Assembly (NCBI RefSeq): GCF_003600835.1
Contig: NZ_NQYC01000001.1
Location: 372,001-436,000 of the forward strand
Reading direction: 5' to 3'
Source of the DNA: Bacillus sp. PK3_68
GTDB lineage: Bacteria; Bacillota; Bacilli; Bacillales; Domibacillaceae
DNA length: 64,000 bases
Shown here in pieces: positions 18,171-26,778 of this stretch. Within the stretch, counting starts at the first letter, position 1; each line of letters begins with the position of its first letter. The position numbers and the translations under genes are program-made. Under the pieces are notes generated by a model that worked only from the letters and a program-made list of their open reading frames with translations, ran no database searches and had not been told where the DNA came from.

Positions 18171-18354
18171 TTTCTTCACCTCCGATATAAATATATGGTT
18201 TGTAACGAGAACAAAAATATACTTTGAGTTGTTTATTAACTAAAATTTGCACAACAAAGTAATGACTAATCAAAAACAGAATGTTTATACAGTGGCTCTC
18301 TGTTTTTTTAGTGTATAGTGATAATAAAGTTATTGAATTTTGATTCAAAAAGAT

Positions 18355-18391
18355 AAGAGCCTTACTACATTCTATATGCAGCAAGGCTCTT
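18355..18391. terminator. Hairpin, probable terminator
   Basis: AAGAGCCTT and AAGGCTCTT form a 9-bp stem with a 19-base loop. A T tract (ATCTTTTTG) lies a few bases past the stem on the minus strand. No gene end lies directly upstream on either side, so its owner is unclear. Confidence 0.5.
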
Positions 18392-18468
18392 TAAAGTTGT
18401 TTCAAATTATATCCATCTGCTTATGTAATACTTAAAAAATGAATAATAAAGTTGTTTACTTCTTATTG

Positions 18469-18488
18469 AACTAACGCCCCCGTTAGTT
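18469..18488. repeat. Inverted repeat AACTAACG-CCCC-CGTTAGTT
   Basis: Eight-base arms around CCCC, extendable to 11 with one G-T pair. It is related to motifs at 15004, 20186 and 52753, all intergenic. I recall similar sequences between genes of other Bacillus, probably relics of a short mobile repeat. The rest of 18171-18611 holds no gene. Confidence 0.5.
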
Positions 18489-18611
18489 TAAGTGTAACTC
18501 TTCACAATTATTTCATATTATATAGGTAAATAGAAAGATAAATTAGAGTTTAGTTTATAGTTATAAAAATAAGTTATTTATACCCTTATAATTCTTCAAA
18601 AAGGAGAGTGT

Positions 18612-20060
18612 ATGAAAAAGACTATTGTTTTTGTATTAACGATATTTATATTATTCTCAGGATTCACAACACAAAGTTATGCGTTGTCAGATTCGAAATC
18701 TGTGGCAATACAAGCATTGCTAGATGATGCCTGTCGTACATCAGGTGTGCCTGGAATGTCAATCTCAATACTTGCTGATGGTGAAGTGTTCTACTTTTCT
18801 TCTGGGTATGCAGATCTTGAAAAGGGGTTGTCTGCAAGTGAAAATACACTCTATGAGTTGGCTTCTGTGAGTAAAGCTTTTACTGGTATGGGGATTTTGC
18901 TATTGGAAGAGCAAGGGCTGCTATCAATGACTGACCCTATCCAAAAATATTTACCTTGGTTTACGTTAAAGTATCAAGGTAAACCTGTTGATATGCAAAA
19001 CCTTACATTAAATAACTTTCTTCACCATACCAGCGGCCTAACAAATATTAGACATATTCAAAATATTCCACAAGGTAATACGCCTGATATGTTGCAAAAG
19101 ACTGTGAAAACGCTGGTAGATGCAGAATTGGCGTTCTCTCCCGGTGAACAATATAACTATGGAACCGTTAATTATGACGTATTGGGTTTGGTTATTGAGA
19201 TTGTATCACGACAAAGCTATGAAGACTTTATGAAGGAACAGGTATTTCTACCCTTAGGTCTTCACCAGACGTATGTTTATAAAGAAGATGCTCAAGCCAC
19301 TGAACAGTTAGCACAGGGCTACCGTTCTTCCTTTTTTATAACAACTCCATTTAACGCTCCGGATTATGCTGGGAATAAACCTGCCGGCTATATCATTTCT
19401 AATACAAAAGATATGGCGCGTTGGATGGGCATACAGATGGGTATCGTGCAGGACATACCCGAAATATTTCACAGGGTTATCGAAAAATCACATAGGGGTG
19501 ATATGTCTGTTTCGGCTGTCAATGATATGTATTATGCGGCAGGTTGGTTGGTAAACGCCGAACAAACGTTTATAGAACACACTGGGGGTAATCCAAATTT
19601 TAGTACCGAAGTAGCCATACTGCCAAATGAAAGAACAGCCATCTGCTTACTGAGCAACGGCGCAAATACCAATATAAACCTGGTACTAAAAGTTAAAAAT
19701 ATATTAAACGGCAATCTAACTCAGTCATATGAGATAAGCGGCACACAGCTTTTGGACATCATTTTGTCGTCTACCACAATTATTCTTTGCCTATTGGCCG
19801 TTCTGTTATTTCTCTTAGGATTAAGAAAAAGGAAAACGAATGAGCAGCTGCCAATGACAAAAAAGAGAACAATCGTAACAATTATTTTCCTAATCGCTAC
19901 GATTGCCCAGTGTATAATGTTTTTTGCCTTCGATTGGTCAACGATACTTATTTGGCAAACATATAGTGTTCTTACAGCTTTAATTTCGTCAACATTATTA
20001 ACAGCAAGCATTACTTGGTTTGTATATACTCATCGATTAGATGCCCCGGTCCGAAAATAG
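18612..20060 (+). CDS. Beta-lactamase-like serine hydrolase with C-terminal membrane segments
   Basis: 482 residues. A signal peptide (1-26) is followed by a class C beta-lactamase / penicillin-binding fold (about 28-360) and then three hydrophobic helices (LLDIILSSTTIILCLLAVLL, IVTIIFLIATIAQCIMFFAF and the last 30 residues). The catalytic SxxK motif is ASVSKAF. The YxN position is occupied by YGT (YNYGTVNYDVLG). The KTG-like motif is HTGG. Such proteins act outside the membrane as peptidases, esterases or penicillin-binding proteins, not usually as true beta-lactamases. Strong AAGGAGAG ribosome site; single-gene unit with its own terminator. Confidence 0.88.
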   Translation: MKKTIVFVLTIFILFSGFTTQSYALSDSKSVAIQALLDDACRTSGVPGMSISILADGEVFYFSSGYADLEKGLSASENTLYELASVSKAFTGMGILLLEEQGLLSMTDPIQKYLPWFTLKYQGKPVDMQNLTLNNFLHHTSGLTNIRHIQNIPQGNTPDMLQKTVKTLVDAELAFSPGEQYNYGTVNYDVLGLVIEIVSRQSYEDFMKEQVFLPLGLHQTYVYKEDAQATEQLAQGYRSSFFITTPFNAPDYAGNKPAGYIISNTKDMARWMGIQMGIVQDIPEIFHRVIEKSHRGDMSVSAVNDMYYAAGWLVNAEQTFIEHTGGNPNFSTEVAILPNERTAICLLSNGANTNINLVLKVKNILNGNLTQSYEISGTQLLDIILSSTTIILCLLAVLLFLLGLRKRKTNEQLPMTKKRTIVTIIFLIATIAQCIMFFAFDWSTILIWQTYSVLTALISSTLLTASITWFVYTHRLDAPVRK

Positions 20061-20114
20061 GTATAATGTTAAGTAAATAAATCCCAATTTATCGATATTC
20101 TTAATTTAAAAAAC

Positions 20115-20139
20115 AGAAGACACCTCGGTGTCTTCTTTA
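20115..20139 (+). terminator. Rho-independent terminator of the serine hydrolase gene
   Basis: AGAAGACACC and GGTGTCTTCT form a 10-bp stem with a very small loop, followed by TTTAATG. Confidence 0.75.
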
Positions 20140-20185
20140 ATGTCATCGACACTTCTCCTAGTTAAACCCACTTGCTATTTCTTTC

Positions 20186-20204
20186 ACTAACCTGCCCCGT
20201 TAGT
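20186..20204. repeat. ACTAAC-CTGCCCC-GTTAGT motif
   Basis: Six-base inverted arms around CTGCCCC. It is a member of the small intergenic motif family also seen at 15004, 18469 and 52753. Confidence 0.4.
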
Positions 20205-20477
20205 AGAAGAAGGATTTTTAAACAACTATATTATTTTTTAAATGACTTTATTGTAAATTATTTATTTCTTTTCTCAAACACATTTACCAGCTCTTTTCCC
20301 ATCAGTTCAGATGAAAAGGGATCACGGCTTGTCACTGTTTGCTCATCCGCTCATCCGGCATGAGCTTTTTTGTTTCAGTCTCCTTTATGATAAGAATCAA
20401 TCTTTGGCTCTGAACTAAAAGGTAAAACGTTTGGCAGCCCATCTGATTCAATTTTGCCGGGATAACCAGTATAAGAA

Positions 20478-21611
20478 TTAGGCTTCAAAATCTTTTATCT
20501 TAGCATCCGGGCTTAATACCTTTTCCGGATTAAACTTTGCTAACGGCTCGCCATTTTTTACTTTATTGACCCAGTCATGATTGGCAAGAGCGCCCTTTCC
20601 TAAGGTAATAACGTCGGCCTCGCCTTTTTCAATGATTTCCTTTGCTTTTTCGGGATCTTCTAAATGGCCGTTAGCGATAACCGGAACGTTGCCATACTTT
20701 TTTGCTAAGGCTGCTAAGGAGGGACCACCATCACCAAAGGCTGAATCAGTAGCAACGGTCCCCTCTCCTTCTGGAAATGCGGGCTGCCATGCTTCATACT
20801 CCGTCACATGGATAAAGTCGAGACCAGCCTGACCTAACTGTCCAAAAATAATCTCTGCATCTTTTTCTTTTCCTGCCCACTTATGCTCATAATCATTCAC
20901 TTTTCCTTGGGAGATGCGAATGCCAACCGTAAAATCTTGTCCAACCGCCTCCCGGACACTTTTTGATACTTCCGTTAATAAACGTACCCTATTTTCAGTA
21001 GAGCCGCCGTACTCATCTGTGCGCTCATTTGTATAATCCGTCAGGAATTGATCGAGTATATACCCATTTGCCCCGTGAATTTCTACACCATCGAATCCCG
21101 CCTCTTTGGCGCGTTTAGCCGCATTCACAAATCCATGGATGACTTCTGTTATCTCTTTCTTTGTTGCTTCTCTCGGTGTTTGGAACGGACCTTTTCCTCC
21201 GTAAAACTCCATTTGCTCTCCTTTTGGCTGAACAACAGAAGGTCCGATGGTTTCCTTTACAAAACGGTTTCCTTGAGAAAGGGCGCCCGCATGCATCAGC
21301 TGGGCAACTATTTTTGCGCCCGCTTGGTGGACAGAGTTTACTACTCTCTTCCATGCTTGTGCTTGTTCGCCGTTAGCAATGCCCGGCTGGTTTAAGTACC
21401 CTTGACTATACTGTTCATCCGGATAAATGCCCTCCGTAATAATGAGCCCAAAGCCGCCGCGGGCAAATGATGTGTAATAGGAGAGCATTTGCTCAGTTGC
21501 CAGTCCTTCGGAGGTGGCACTTGTACGCGTCATCGGGGCCACTCCTACCCTGTTATCTAGTGTGATGTTGCCTACCGTTACTGTTTCAAATAATAACTGG
21601 GTGTCTCTCAA
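20478..21611 (-). CDS. NADH:flavin oxidoreductase, Old Yellow Enzyme family
   Basis: 377 residues from TTG 21611, chosen because GGAG ends 8 bases before it; ATG 21641 would include that site. It is an FMN-binding TIM barrel: VGVAPMTRTSATSEG at the start, QLMHAGALSQ, the active-site pair in EIHGANGYILDQFLTDYTNERTDEYGG (His and Asn bind substrate, Tyr nearby donates a proton) and VIANGHLEDPEKAKE for phosphate binding. It reduces activated double bonds with NAD(P)H, probably for detoxification. The DsbA-like gene lies 64 bases upstream on the same strand and may share its transcript. Confidence 0.9.
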   Translation of the reverse strand: MRDTQLLFETVTVGNITLDNRVGVAPMTRTSATSEGLATEQMLSYYTSFARGGFGLIITEGIYPDEQYSQGYLNQPGIANGEQAQAWKRVVNSVHQAGAKIVAQLMHAGALSQGNRFVKETIGPSVVQPKGEQMEFYGGKGPFQTPREATKKEITEVIHGFVNAAKRAKEAGFDGVEIHGANGYILDQFLTDYTNERTDEYGGSTENRVRLLTEVSKSVREAVGQDFTVGIRISQGKVNDYEHKWAGKEKDAEIIFGQLGQAGLDFIHVTEYEAWQPAFPEGEGTVATDSAFGDGGPSLAALAKKYGNVPVIANGHLEDPEKAKEIIEKGEADVITLGKGALANHDWVNKVKNGEPLAKFNPEKVLSPDAKIKDFEA

Positions 21612-21675
21612 ATTTAAAACTCCTTTCCTCGATAAAGTCACTTATCAGTATGCTCCACTTAATAAAATTTTTTCG

Positions 21676-22323
21676 TTAACACCCATCCATATCACAAGAC
21701 ATGCCTTCGATTGAAATAGCTGCTTTTTTCTTTTGAATCTCTTCATTTATAACTTGCTCAAGCGTTTCTTTAGATCGTATTCCTCCGATAGTCGTGTTCC
21801 CAATGACGAATGTTGGCACGGCCGTAATGTTCACTTCTTCATAGGCATGTGTTAGCGCCTTTTGGTGTGCTTCTTTATAGGTTCTTCTCTCCAAGGCTGT
21901 CCGATACTCCGACTCATTAAGCCCAATTTCTCCAGCTACTTTTGTTAGCACATCAATGTCCCCAATATCTTGTTCTTCTTGAAAAAAGGCACGAAGCATC
22001 CGATCATTATACTCGTTGCCCTTTCCTTTCTCTTTTGCATATTGATATCCTTCAAACGCCAGATGTGTGTATGGCTGTGGTGATATGCTTGGCAAGACGA
22101 TAGAAATTCCCATACGCTCAGCCAACGGATAGACCGATTGCTTCCAGGTACTTTGCAAATAATCTCCCTCAGGCTTTAACGTTTCATTTGGATAAGGACG
22201 CAGCTCGAAAGGCATCCATTCTACTTCTACATCCTTCCCTTTGATCGCTTCTTTTAACGGTTTTTCTGCCAAGAAACAAAAAGGACATACATAATCTGAA
22301 TATACCTTAATCTTTATAATCAT
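21676..22323 (-). CDS. DsbA family oxidoreductase (FrnE-like)
   Basis: 215 residues, cytoplasmic thioredoxin fold with an inserted helical domain. The active site is CPFC (VYSDYVCPFCFLAEKPL), and the cis-proline loop is ITAVPTFVIG. This is the FrnE / 2-hydroxychromene isomerase-like DsbA group, linked to thiol stress. The end (MSCDMDGC) adds two more cysteines. ATG 22323 is selected because AAAGGAGAAG lies before it. It precedes the Old Yellow Enzyme gene, and the two may form a redox-stress unit. Confidence 0.88.
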   Translation of the reverse strand: MIIKIKVYSDYVCPFCFLAEKPLKEAIKGKDVEVEWMPFELRPYPNETLKPEGDYLQSTWKQSVYPLAERMGISIVLPSISPQPYTHLAFEGYQYAKEKGKGNEYNDRMLRAFFQEEQDIGDIDVLTKVAGEIGLNESEYRTALERRTYKEAHQKALTHAYEEVNITAVPTFVIGNTTIGGIRSKETLEQVINEEIQKKKAAISIEGMSCDMDGC

Positions 22324-22658
22324 TGCGATCTTCTCCTTTTCTTGCATGATTGTGTCGCACATCTGACCTATTCCCTTGACTGTGAAGGAAATTCATCACA
22401 CATTCGATTATTCTCCACCTACTTTTGTATTTTATTTTGTTGTGCATTTTTCTAAACATCGCCATATGCACCTTTACACTCATTAATCATTGCTTATATG
22501 TGTATTTTCAAGTAAGGTATCTTGTTTGTATGTTTTTATAAATTTTTTATTTGAATTTTACACAATGTGTAATTAGTTAAAAATTTATAGTCTTAGCTGA
22601 TTAGCATAAAAAACAGCTCAACGGTTTGTTAAGCTGTTCAGCGCATTTCTGAGGAATT
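22324..22658. other. Intergenic region with an operator-like palindrome and a terminator
   Basis: No gene seen. TTACACA-A-TGTGTAA at 22558-22572 is a perfect 15-base palindrome about 235 bases before the DsbA-like gene. The 20 bases at 22548-22567 recur exactly at 60320-60339. Confidence 0.45.
22612..22643 (-). terminator. Rho-independent terminator of the broken SDR gene
   Basis: AACAGCT and AGCTGTT with inner TAAC/GTTG pairing. On the minus strand TTTTTTATG follows. Confidence 0.8.
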
Positions 22659-23226
22659 TTAATTGGATAAAGAAAGAATTTTTAACGCCCAAGCAATAAA
22701 CCGCCATCGTTTAGTTCCATATACTGTCTTCTTTTTGATACTATGATATATTTGCAAAGCAGCCTCTTCTGGAGATGCTGCCCAAAACAGTTTATCAGGT
22801 TCGCCTTTAGCCATTTCCGTATCAATGAATCTGCATTTAACGTCCGTGGCAAACACGTTTTCCTGTTGCATTTTTAGTTTTTTTCGGATGTTCATCAAGT
22901 AGTTGGATACGAAAGTTTTTGAGGCATTGTATAAAGGAGCAACCGGATTAGCCATTAATGCTCCAACCGATGATAGGCCGAATAAATGACCTGCATTTTT
23001 CGCTAGAAAATGCTGATATGCCACGTTCACTGTCATTACAAAACCTGAAACATTCTCATCTATTGCCTCCTTTGACAATCGACTTATGTATTAGTTGTTC
23101 TTGGAGAGCAAGGAGCTTATCTTCCCTTCTAGCGGCTAACCCGACAATATATCCCTTATTCGATAAAATTTTCGCCTATTCTTCGCCTATTCCGGAACTT
23201 GCACCTACAACTATCGCTTTTCTCAA
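22659..23226 (-). pseudogene. Short-chain dehydrogenase, internally deleted with an in-frame stop
   Basis: From TTG 23226 (after GAGAGGATGAC) the sequence reads RKAIVVGASSGIGEE, then a TAG stop, then AKILSNKGYIVGLAARREDK: an SDR N-terminus with the TGxxxGIG cofactor motif. After HKSIVK about 50-60 expected codons are missing and the frame shifts. It resumes with the SDR C-terminal half: IDENVSGFVMTVNVAYQHF, the active-site Ser region LSSVGALM and the YNASK motif. Two independent lesions (nonsense codon and deletion) make this a real pseudogene rather than a read error. Confidence 0.85.
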
Positions 23227-23374
23227 GTCATCCTCTCCATAGTTCTATTCTTATCTTTTCCAGATTCTTTAGTATTAGAAATCTTTTAACAAACGTTAAA
23301 CCAATTAGACGTTATTTGGTTTGTCCCTTTCTACTAACTGTGATCTGTTCTTATGACGATCGACGAATTGTTTT

Positions 23375-24175
23375 TTATTTCATCATATTCTCGAATTCTT
23401 CAATACCCTTATTAAATTCGGATTGCGTTTCTATGATTATTTGCTGTAAATCATCGGTTATTTGGCTAATCCTTCTTACTTCGTTTGAAATGTTTTCTAC
23501 ATTCATATTCATATTTTTAACGGCATGATCAACCTGACCAGCCAATTTCCGCACTTCATCAGCGACCACCTTAAAACCTCGTCCATGTTCTCCCACCCGG
23601 GCAGCTTCAATAGCTGCATTTAAGGCTAGCATATTCGTTTGTGAGGAAATATTGCGTATAAGTTTAGATATCTCACTGATTAGATCTGTTTGCGTTTTTA
23701 ATGATTCGATGGCCTGAATTTTTTCAGAAGAATTGGTGACAATTATATTGACTAATTCTACGGGCATATCTTTTAATTGAGAAATGATTTCCCTTGTATA
23801 ATTTTCTCGTTCTGTAATATTAGTGGCGATTTTTAGAACAGCTTCCACTTCCCCGTCCGCATCTCGAACCGGAATATAGGTCGCTTCGAACCATAGTAAA
23901 TTTTCCCGCTTGCTTACTCTCTGAATTTTCTCTTGGAATTTGACTCCTTTTCCAAGGTTCATCCACAAGTCTTCATACTGCCTGCTGTTTCTAAACGCTG
24001 GCCTGCAAAATTGCTCATGCTTCATATTTTTCATTTCACTGGCTGTATAGTCCAAAGTCTTTGCAAAGTTTTCATTCGCCCAAATCACTTCTCTGTTCAA
24101 ATTAAATTCTATCATTGCTAAGTTGGACTCCAATGCCGTTACAACAGCTGCTTCGTTTAATACTTGCGAAGTCAT
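23375..24175 (-). CDS. Soluble PAS / methyl-accepting chemotaxis-type protein
   Basis: 266 residues, no membrane segment. A PAS domain (about 10-125, [20 protein letters not shown] then TNITERENY) is joined to a short MCP signalling coiled coil with the conserved hairpin tip ([20 protein letters not shown] then [16 protein letters not shown]). Proteins of this type (Aer-like, BdlA-like) sense a small molecule or redox state in the cytoplasm and join chemoreceptor arrays or interact with CheA. The coiled coil is shorter than in full MCPs. Single-gene unit. Confidence 0.88.
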   Translation of the reverse strand: MTSQVLNEAAVVTALESNLAMIEFNLNREVIWANENFAKTLDYTASEMKNMKHEQFCRPAFRNSRQYEDLWMNLGKGVKFQEKIQRVSKRENLLWFEATYIPVRDADGEVEAVLKIATNITERENYTREIISQLKDMPVELVNIIVTNSSEKIQAIESLKTQTDLISEISKLIRNISSQTNMLALNAAIEAARVGEHGRGFKVVADEVRKLAGQVDHAVKNMNMNVENISNEVRRISQITDDLQQIIIETQSEFNKGIEEFENMMK

Positions 24176-24420
24176 TATTTTACCCCTCTCATTGTAGAGG
24201 CAGCCCAGCCATCATAACCCATTTGGTTTTAGACCTGTCGGCTTTGCGTCCTAATCTTTCGACAAGTTTGCTTTTCACATTTTTAATAAGTAATAGTTAT
24301 ATTATAAGTCTTTTTATTGGCAATGTTGTAAAATTTTGTAGAAAATAAAAAAATCACTGTCAGGCTACTGCTTTAAGATGAAAATAAAGTTATTTCATTT
24401 TATAACGTCAAACAAGCATA

Positions 24421-24446
24421 CCCCCGTTCAGACTTCAGAACGGGGG
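24421..24446. terminator. Strong GC-rich hairpin, terminator of the AraC gene
   Basis: CCCCCGTTC and GAACGGGGG form a 9-bp stem with an 8-base loop, downstream of the AraC gene. The T tract is poor on both sides, so termination may be partial. Confidence 0.6.
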
Positions 24447-24515
24447 TAATTCGATAGAAGATGCTTTACTGCGCTTGAAAGATAACTGATACGCTGATTT
24501 TCTAATTGATTATCA

Positions 24516-25388
24516 TTACTTTTTTGAAACTGGTATCCATATTTCACTTTTGAAAGTGGGTGAAGTTACATCTTTATTTTCGTTCCACAGGATTTCTGGA
24601 CCTTCTATTTGTTCATAATTTGAGGATGGGAACCATTCAGAATAAATGCGTCCCCATACATCTTGCAGCGTATCCGGAAATGGTCCGATGGCTTCAAATA
24701 CAGCCCACGATAGAGCAGGAACTTCAAGCTGTGTTAGATGATCAGGACACGCTTTCGTTGTTGCCACGCCAATATAGTGATCAAGTTCCCCTTTTTCCTC
24801 CATCCTGCCTTCAGAAAAGTTGGTGGATGCACTAAGAAGTCCTATAGGTTCGACATTAGAAAGTTTTTTTAGAGTATTTATCGTTTCACCATCTAAGCTT
24901 TTCCACATAGAGGCAATGTCCGGATTAACTCCGTTGAAAATAATAGGAACTCTTTTCTTCATACCCACGATGCGAAATGCCTCTTTTCCTTCCATTCGAT
25001 AGTTCATTTCATTTCCTCCTTTGATTGATAAATGGAAGGTCATTCGTGGATAAGCTTTAAGTGAATGGCCATTACTTCTAGCCTCTGAAGGTGTGATGCC
25101 ATGCAAATTTTGAAAAGCCCGTGCAAAAGAATCGGGGGAATTATATCCATATTTTACGGCAATGTCAATGACCTTTGCGCAGCTGTCTTTAAGCTCAAAC
25201 GCGGCAAGAGTAAGCCGTCTGCGCCGGATGTACTCTGATAATGAAACACCTGAAAGAAAGGAAAACATCCTTTTAAAGTGATATTCGGAGCAGAAAGCCC
25301 GTCTTGCTACTTCTTTAAAATCAATCTCATTCGTAAGGTTTTCTTCAATATATTGTAATGCGCCATTCATGTCTTTAAGCAAATCCAT
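24516..25388 (-). CDS. AraC family regulator with GyrI-like effector domain
   Basis: 290 residues. Two helix-turn-helix units fill residues 1-105 ([20 protein letters not shown] and [20 protein letters not shown]). The rest is a GyrI-like / SOUL-type effector-binding domain ([20 protein letters not shown] ... IWIPVSKK), as in Rob and Bacillus YdeE-type proteins that bind hydrophobic compounds. ATG 25388 is chosen because AAAGGAGG is 9 bases before it. No clear target sits beside it; the neighbours are a chemoreceptor-like gene and a hypothetical gene. Confidence 0.88.
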   Translation of the reverse strand: MDLLKDMNGALQYIEENLTNEIDFKEVARRAFCSEYHFKRMFSFLSGVSLSEYIRRRRLTLAAFELKDSCAKVIDIAVKYGYNSPDSFARAFQNLHGITPSEARSNGHSLKAYPRMTFHLSIKGGNEMNYRMEGKEAFRIVGMKKRVPIIFNGVNPDIASMWKSLDGETINTLKKLSNVEPIGLLSASTNFSEGRMEEKGELDHYIGVATTKACPDHLTQLEVPALSWAVFEAIGPFPDTLQDVWGRIYSEWFPSSNYEQIEGPEILWNENKDVTSPTFKSEIWIPVSKK

Positions 25389-25715
25389 TGATATGACCTC
25401 CTTTATCAAAAGAATAGCAAGAATCAAATGCATCCATCCGGCTTTTCGTGCACAATTATGTAGGGTTAATTTATAGATAATAAAACGTGTTATTCAACAA
25501 AATAGTCCAATTGAAGAATAACAGAAGAAGAATTTTCAAATAACTTTATCTTTAATGTAACATCTTTACTTATAATTAAACGACTTTATTGTAAGTCGAC
25601 AACTGGATGTTTTATAGAAGATAGACTCATGCAACACTACAAAACTGATGCTACTAGAACTTTTGCACAATGAAAAGCGTTCGTAACCATTCCATGAAGA
25701 AAGGGATAGATGATA
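25389..25715. other. Intergenic region without recognised features
   Basis: AT-rich, between divergent genes at 25388 and 25716. It must hold both promoters, but I see no convincing -35/-10 pair, hairpin or small gene. Confidence 0.4.
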
Positions 25716-26183
25716 ATGTTAACTTTTCAAAGATTAATAGCCAGCAAAGACTTTGAATTTTATAGAGTTATTACTCCTGACTTTGATGATGTAGGATACT
25801 TAATATTTTATGATACTCACCGGAAAACTGTCTTAAGTGATAATACGGTTTTATCCGAAAGTGGGATGAGTGAGGAGGAATTTGAAGATTATGCTAGAGC
25901 TAATCATATTGCTGTCTTGTTCTTTTCGTATTTTGAAACTCACCATGAGAAATATGATAGTGAATTTCGACAAATATTAAATTTTGTTGACGGCATGTTA
26001 GATTATAAACCAGATACCACTTATTTTATGGATGTTTACACTATTGATAAAGAACTGGAGTTTGGTTATCCTAATGAATTCGAGAAGGTAAGTGAATTTG
26101 CAAGTTATTTAGTAGAGAGAGCAAATAAAGAAATTACTGTTCCAAAAATCAGTAGGAATTCTTTTAAACACTTAACTCAGTAA
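25716..26183 (+). CDS. Conserved hypothetical protein
   Basis: 155 residues, acidic, soluble. Sequence marks are RLIASKDFEFYRVITPDFDD, DNTVLSESGMSEEEFEDYAR and FEKVSEFASYLVERANKE. No catalytic motif or membrane segment is visible. ATG 25716 is preferred over ATG 25710 because AAGGGA is 9 bases before it. The rest of the gene reads normally and a terminator follows at 26347. Function unknown. Confidence 0.65.
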   Translation: MLTFQRLIASKDFEFYRVITPDFDDVGYLIFYDTHRKTVLSDNTVLSESGMSEEEFEDYARANHIAVLFFSYFETHHEKYDSEFRQILNFVDGMLDYKPDTTYFMDVYTIDKELEFGYPNEFEKVSEFASYLVERANKEITVPKISRNSFKHLTQ

Positions 26184-26307
26184 TAGAAATGTTAAAATCA
26201 ATATTTCAACAAGAAGCTTTAATTCATTCTAAAAACAAAAAAACATAAAAATCTCTGTGAAAGTTAACAGGAATTTCCTTTGCCAAGTTGTTTTTCAACA
26301 ACACAAA

Positions 26308-26334
26308 AAACTCATTTTGGATATGAATGAGTTT
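26308..26334. repeat. Hairpin AAACTCAT...ATGAGTTT (copy 1)
   Basis: Imperfect hairpin nearly identical to the one at 26662-26688 (AAACTCATTTTGG against AAACTCATTTGG). The two lie on either side of the dispersed repeat at 26488. Confidence 0.5.
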
Positions 26335-26346
26335 CATTTTATCAAC

Positions 26347-26391
26347 AAAAGGGGTTCGGAATGGTCTTATTCTGAACCCCTTTTGATTTTT
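26347..26391 (+). terminator. Rho-independent terminator of the 25716 gene
   Basis: AAAAGGGGTTC and GAACCCCTTTT form an 11-bp stem with a 16-base loop, followed by GATTTTTC. Confidence 0.8.
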
Positions 26392-26487
26392 CATTAGTTT
26401 TAAAGCCATTCGAGAGAAAGATATCCCTCTCCAAGTTCATCTTAAAGCAAGTATAGTTGTACGGCTACCCTAATTTTGCAAGCCCTA

Positions 26488-26616
26488 TTGATTGGAATGG
26501 AAGGCGCGAAGACTCCTGCGGGATCAGCGGGACAGGTGAGACCCCGCAGGCGCTTTCGCGACGAGGAGGCTCACCGCCCGCCCCGCGGAAAGCGAAGCGT
26601 CTGGAATGGAAATCAA
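26488..26616. repeat. Dispersed Bacillaceae intergenic repeat, GC-rich and foldable
   Basis: About 130 bases bounded by TTGATT and AATCAA. The inside is far more GC-rich than its surroundings (GAAGACTCCTGCGGGATCAG, GTGAGACCCCGCAGGCG, GACGAGGAGGCTCACCGCC, CCGCGGAAAGCGAAGCGTC) and has several self-complementary blocks: CCTGCGGG with CCCCGCAGG, and GTGAG with CTCAC. I recall near-identical sequences scattered between genes of Bacillus and relatives, sometimes wrongly annotated as small proteins. Function unknown; it probably acts as a structured RNA or a non-autonomous mobile repeat. Confidence 0.75.
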
Positions 26617-26661
26617 CAGTCCCCGTTCAGCTCTAATGTCATTAAGTTTGTCTACATTCTG

Positions 26662-26694
26662 AAACTCATTTGGAATACAAATGAGTTTTTTCTT
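26662..26694. terminator. Hairpin AAACTCATTTG...CAAATGAGTTT (copy 2), terminator-like
   Basis: Perfect 11-bp stem with a 5-base loop, followed by TTTTCTTTT on the plus strand. A close copy lies at 26308-26334. Confidence 0.7.
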
Positions 26695-26778
26695 TTAAAC
26701 CAATATTTATAGACTACTTTTAATCCGTATCTATTTTAAACTAACAAGTTCTAGGCTATCAAATGAGAAAACAACTTT

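Noticed and set aside
26476-26712. 78-codon open frame across the dispersed repeat
   Set aside because: It is created by the GC-rich repeat, has no ribosome site, and matches a type of spurious frame often annotated from this repeat.
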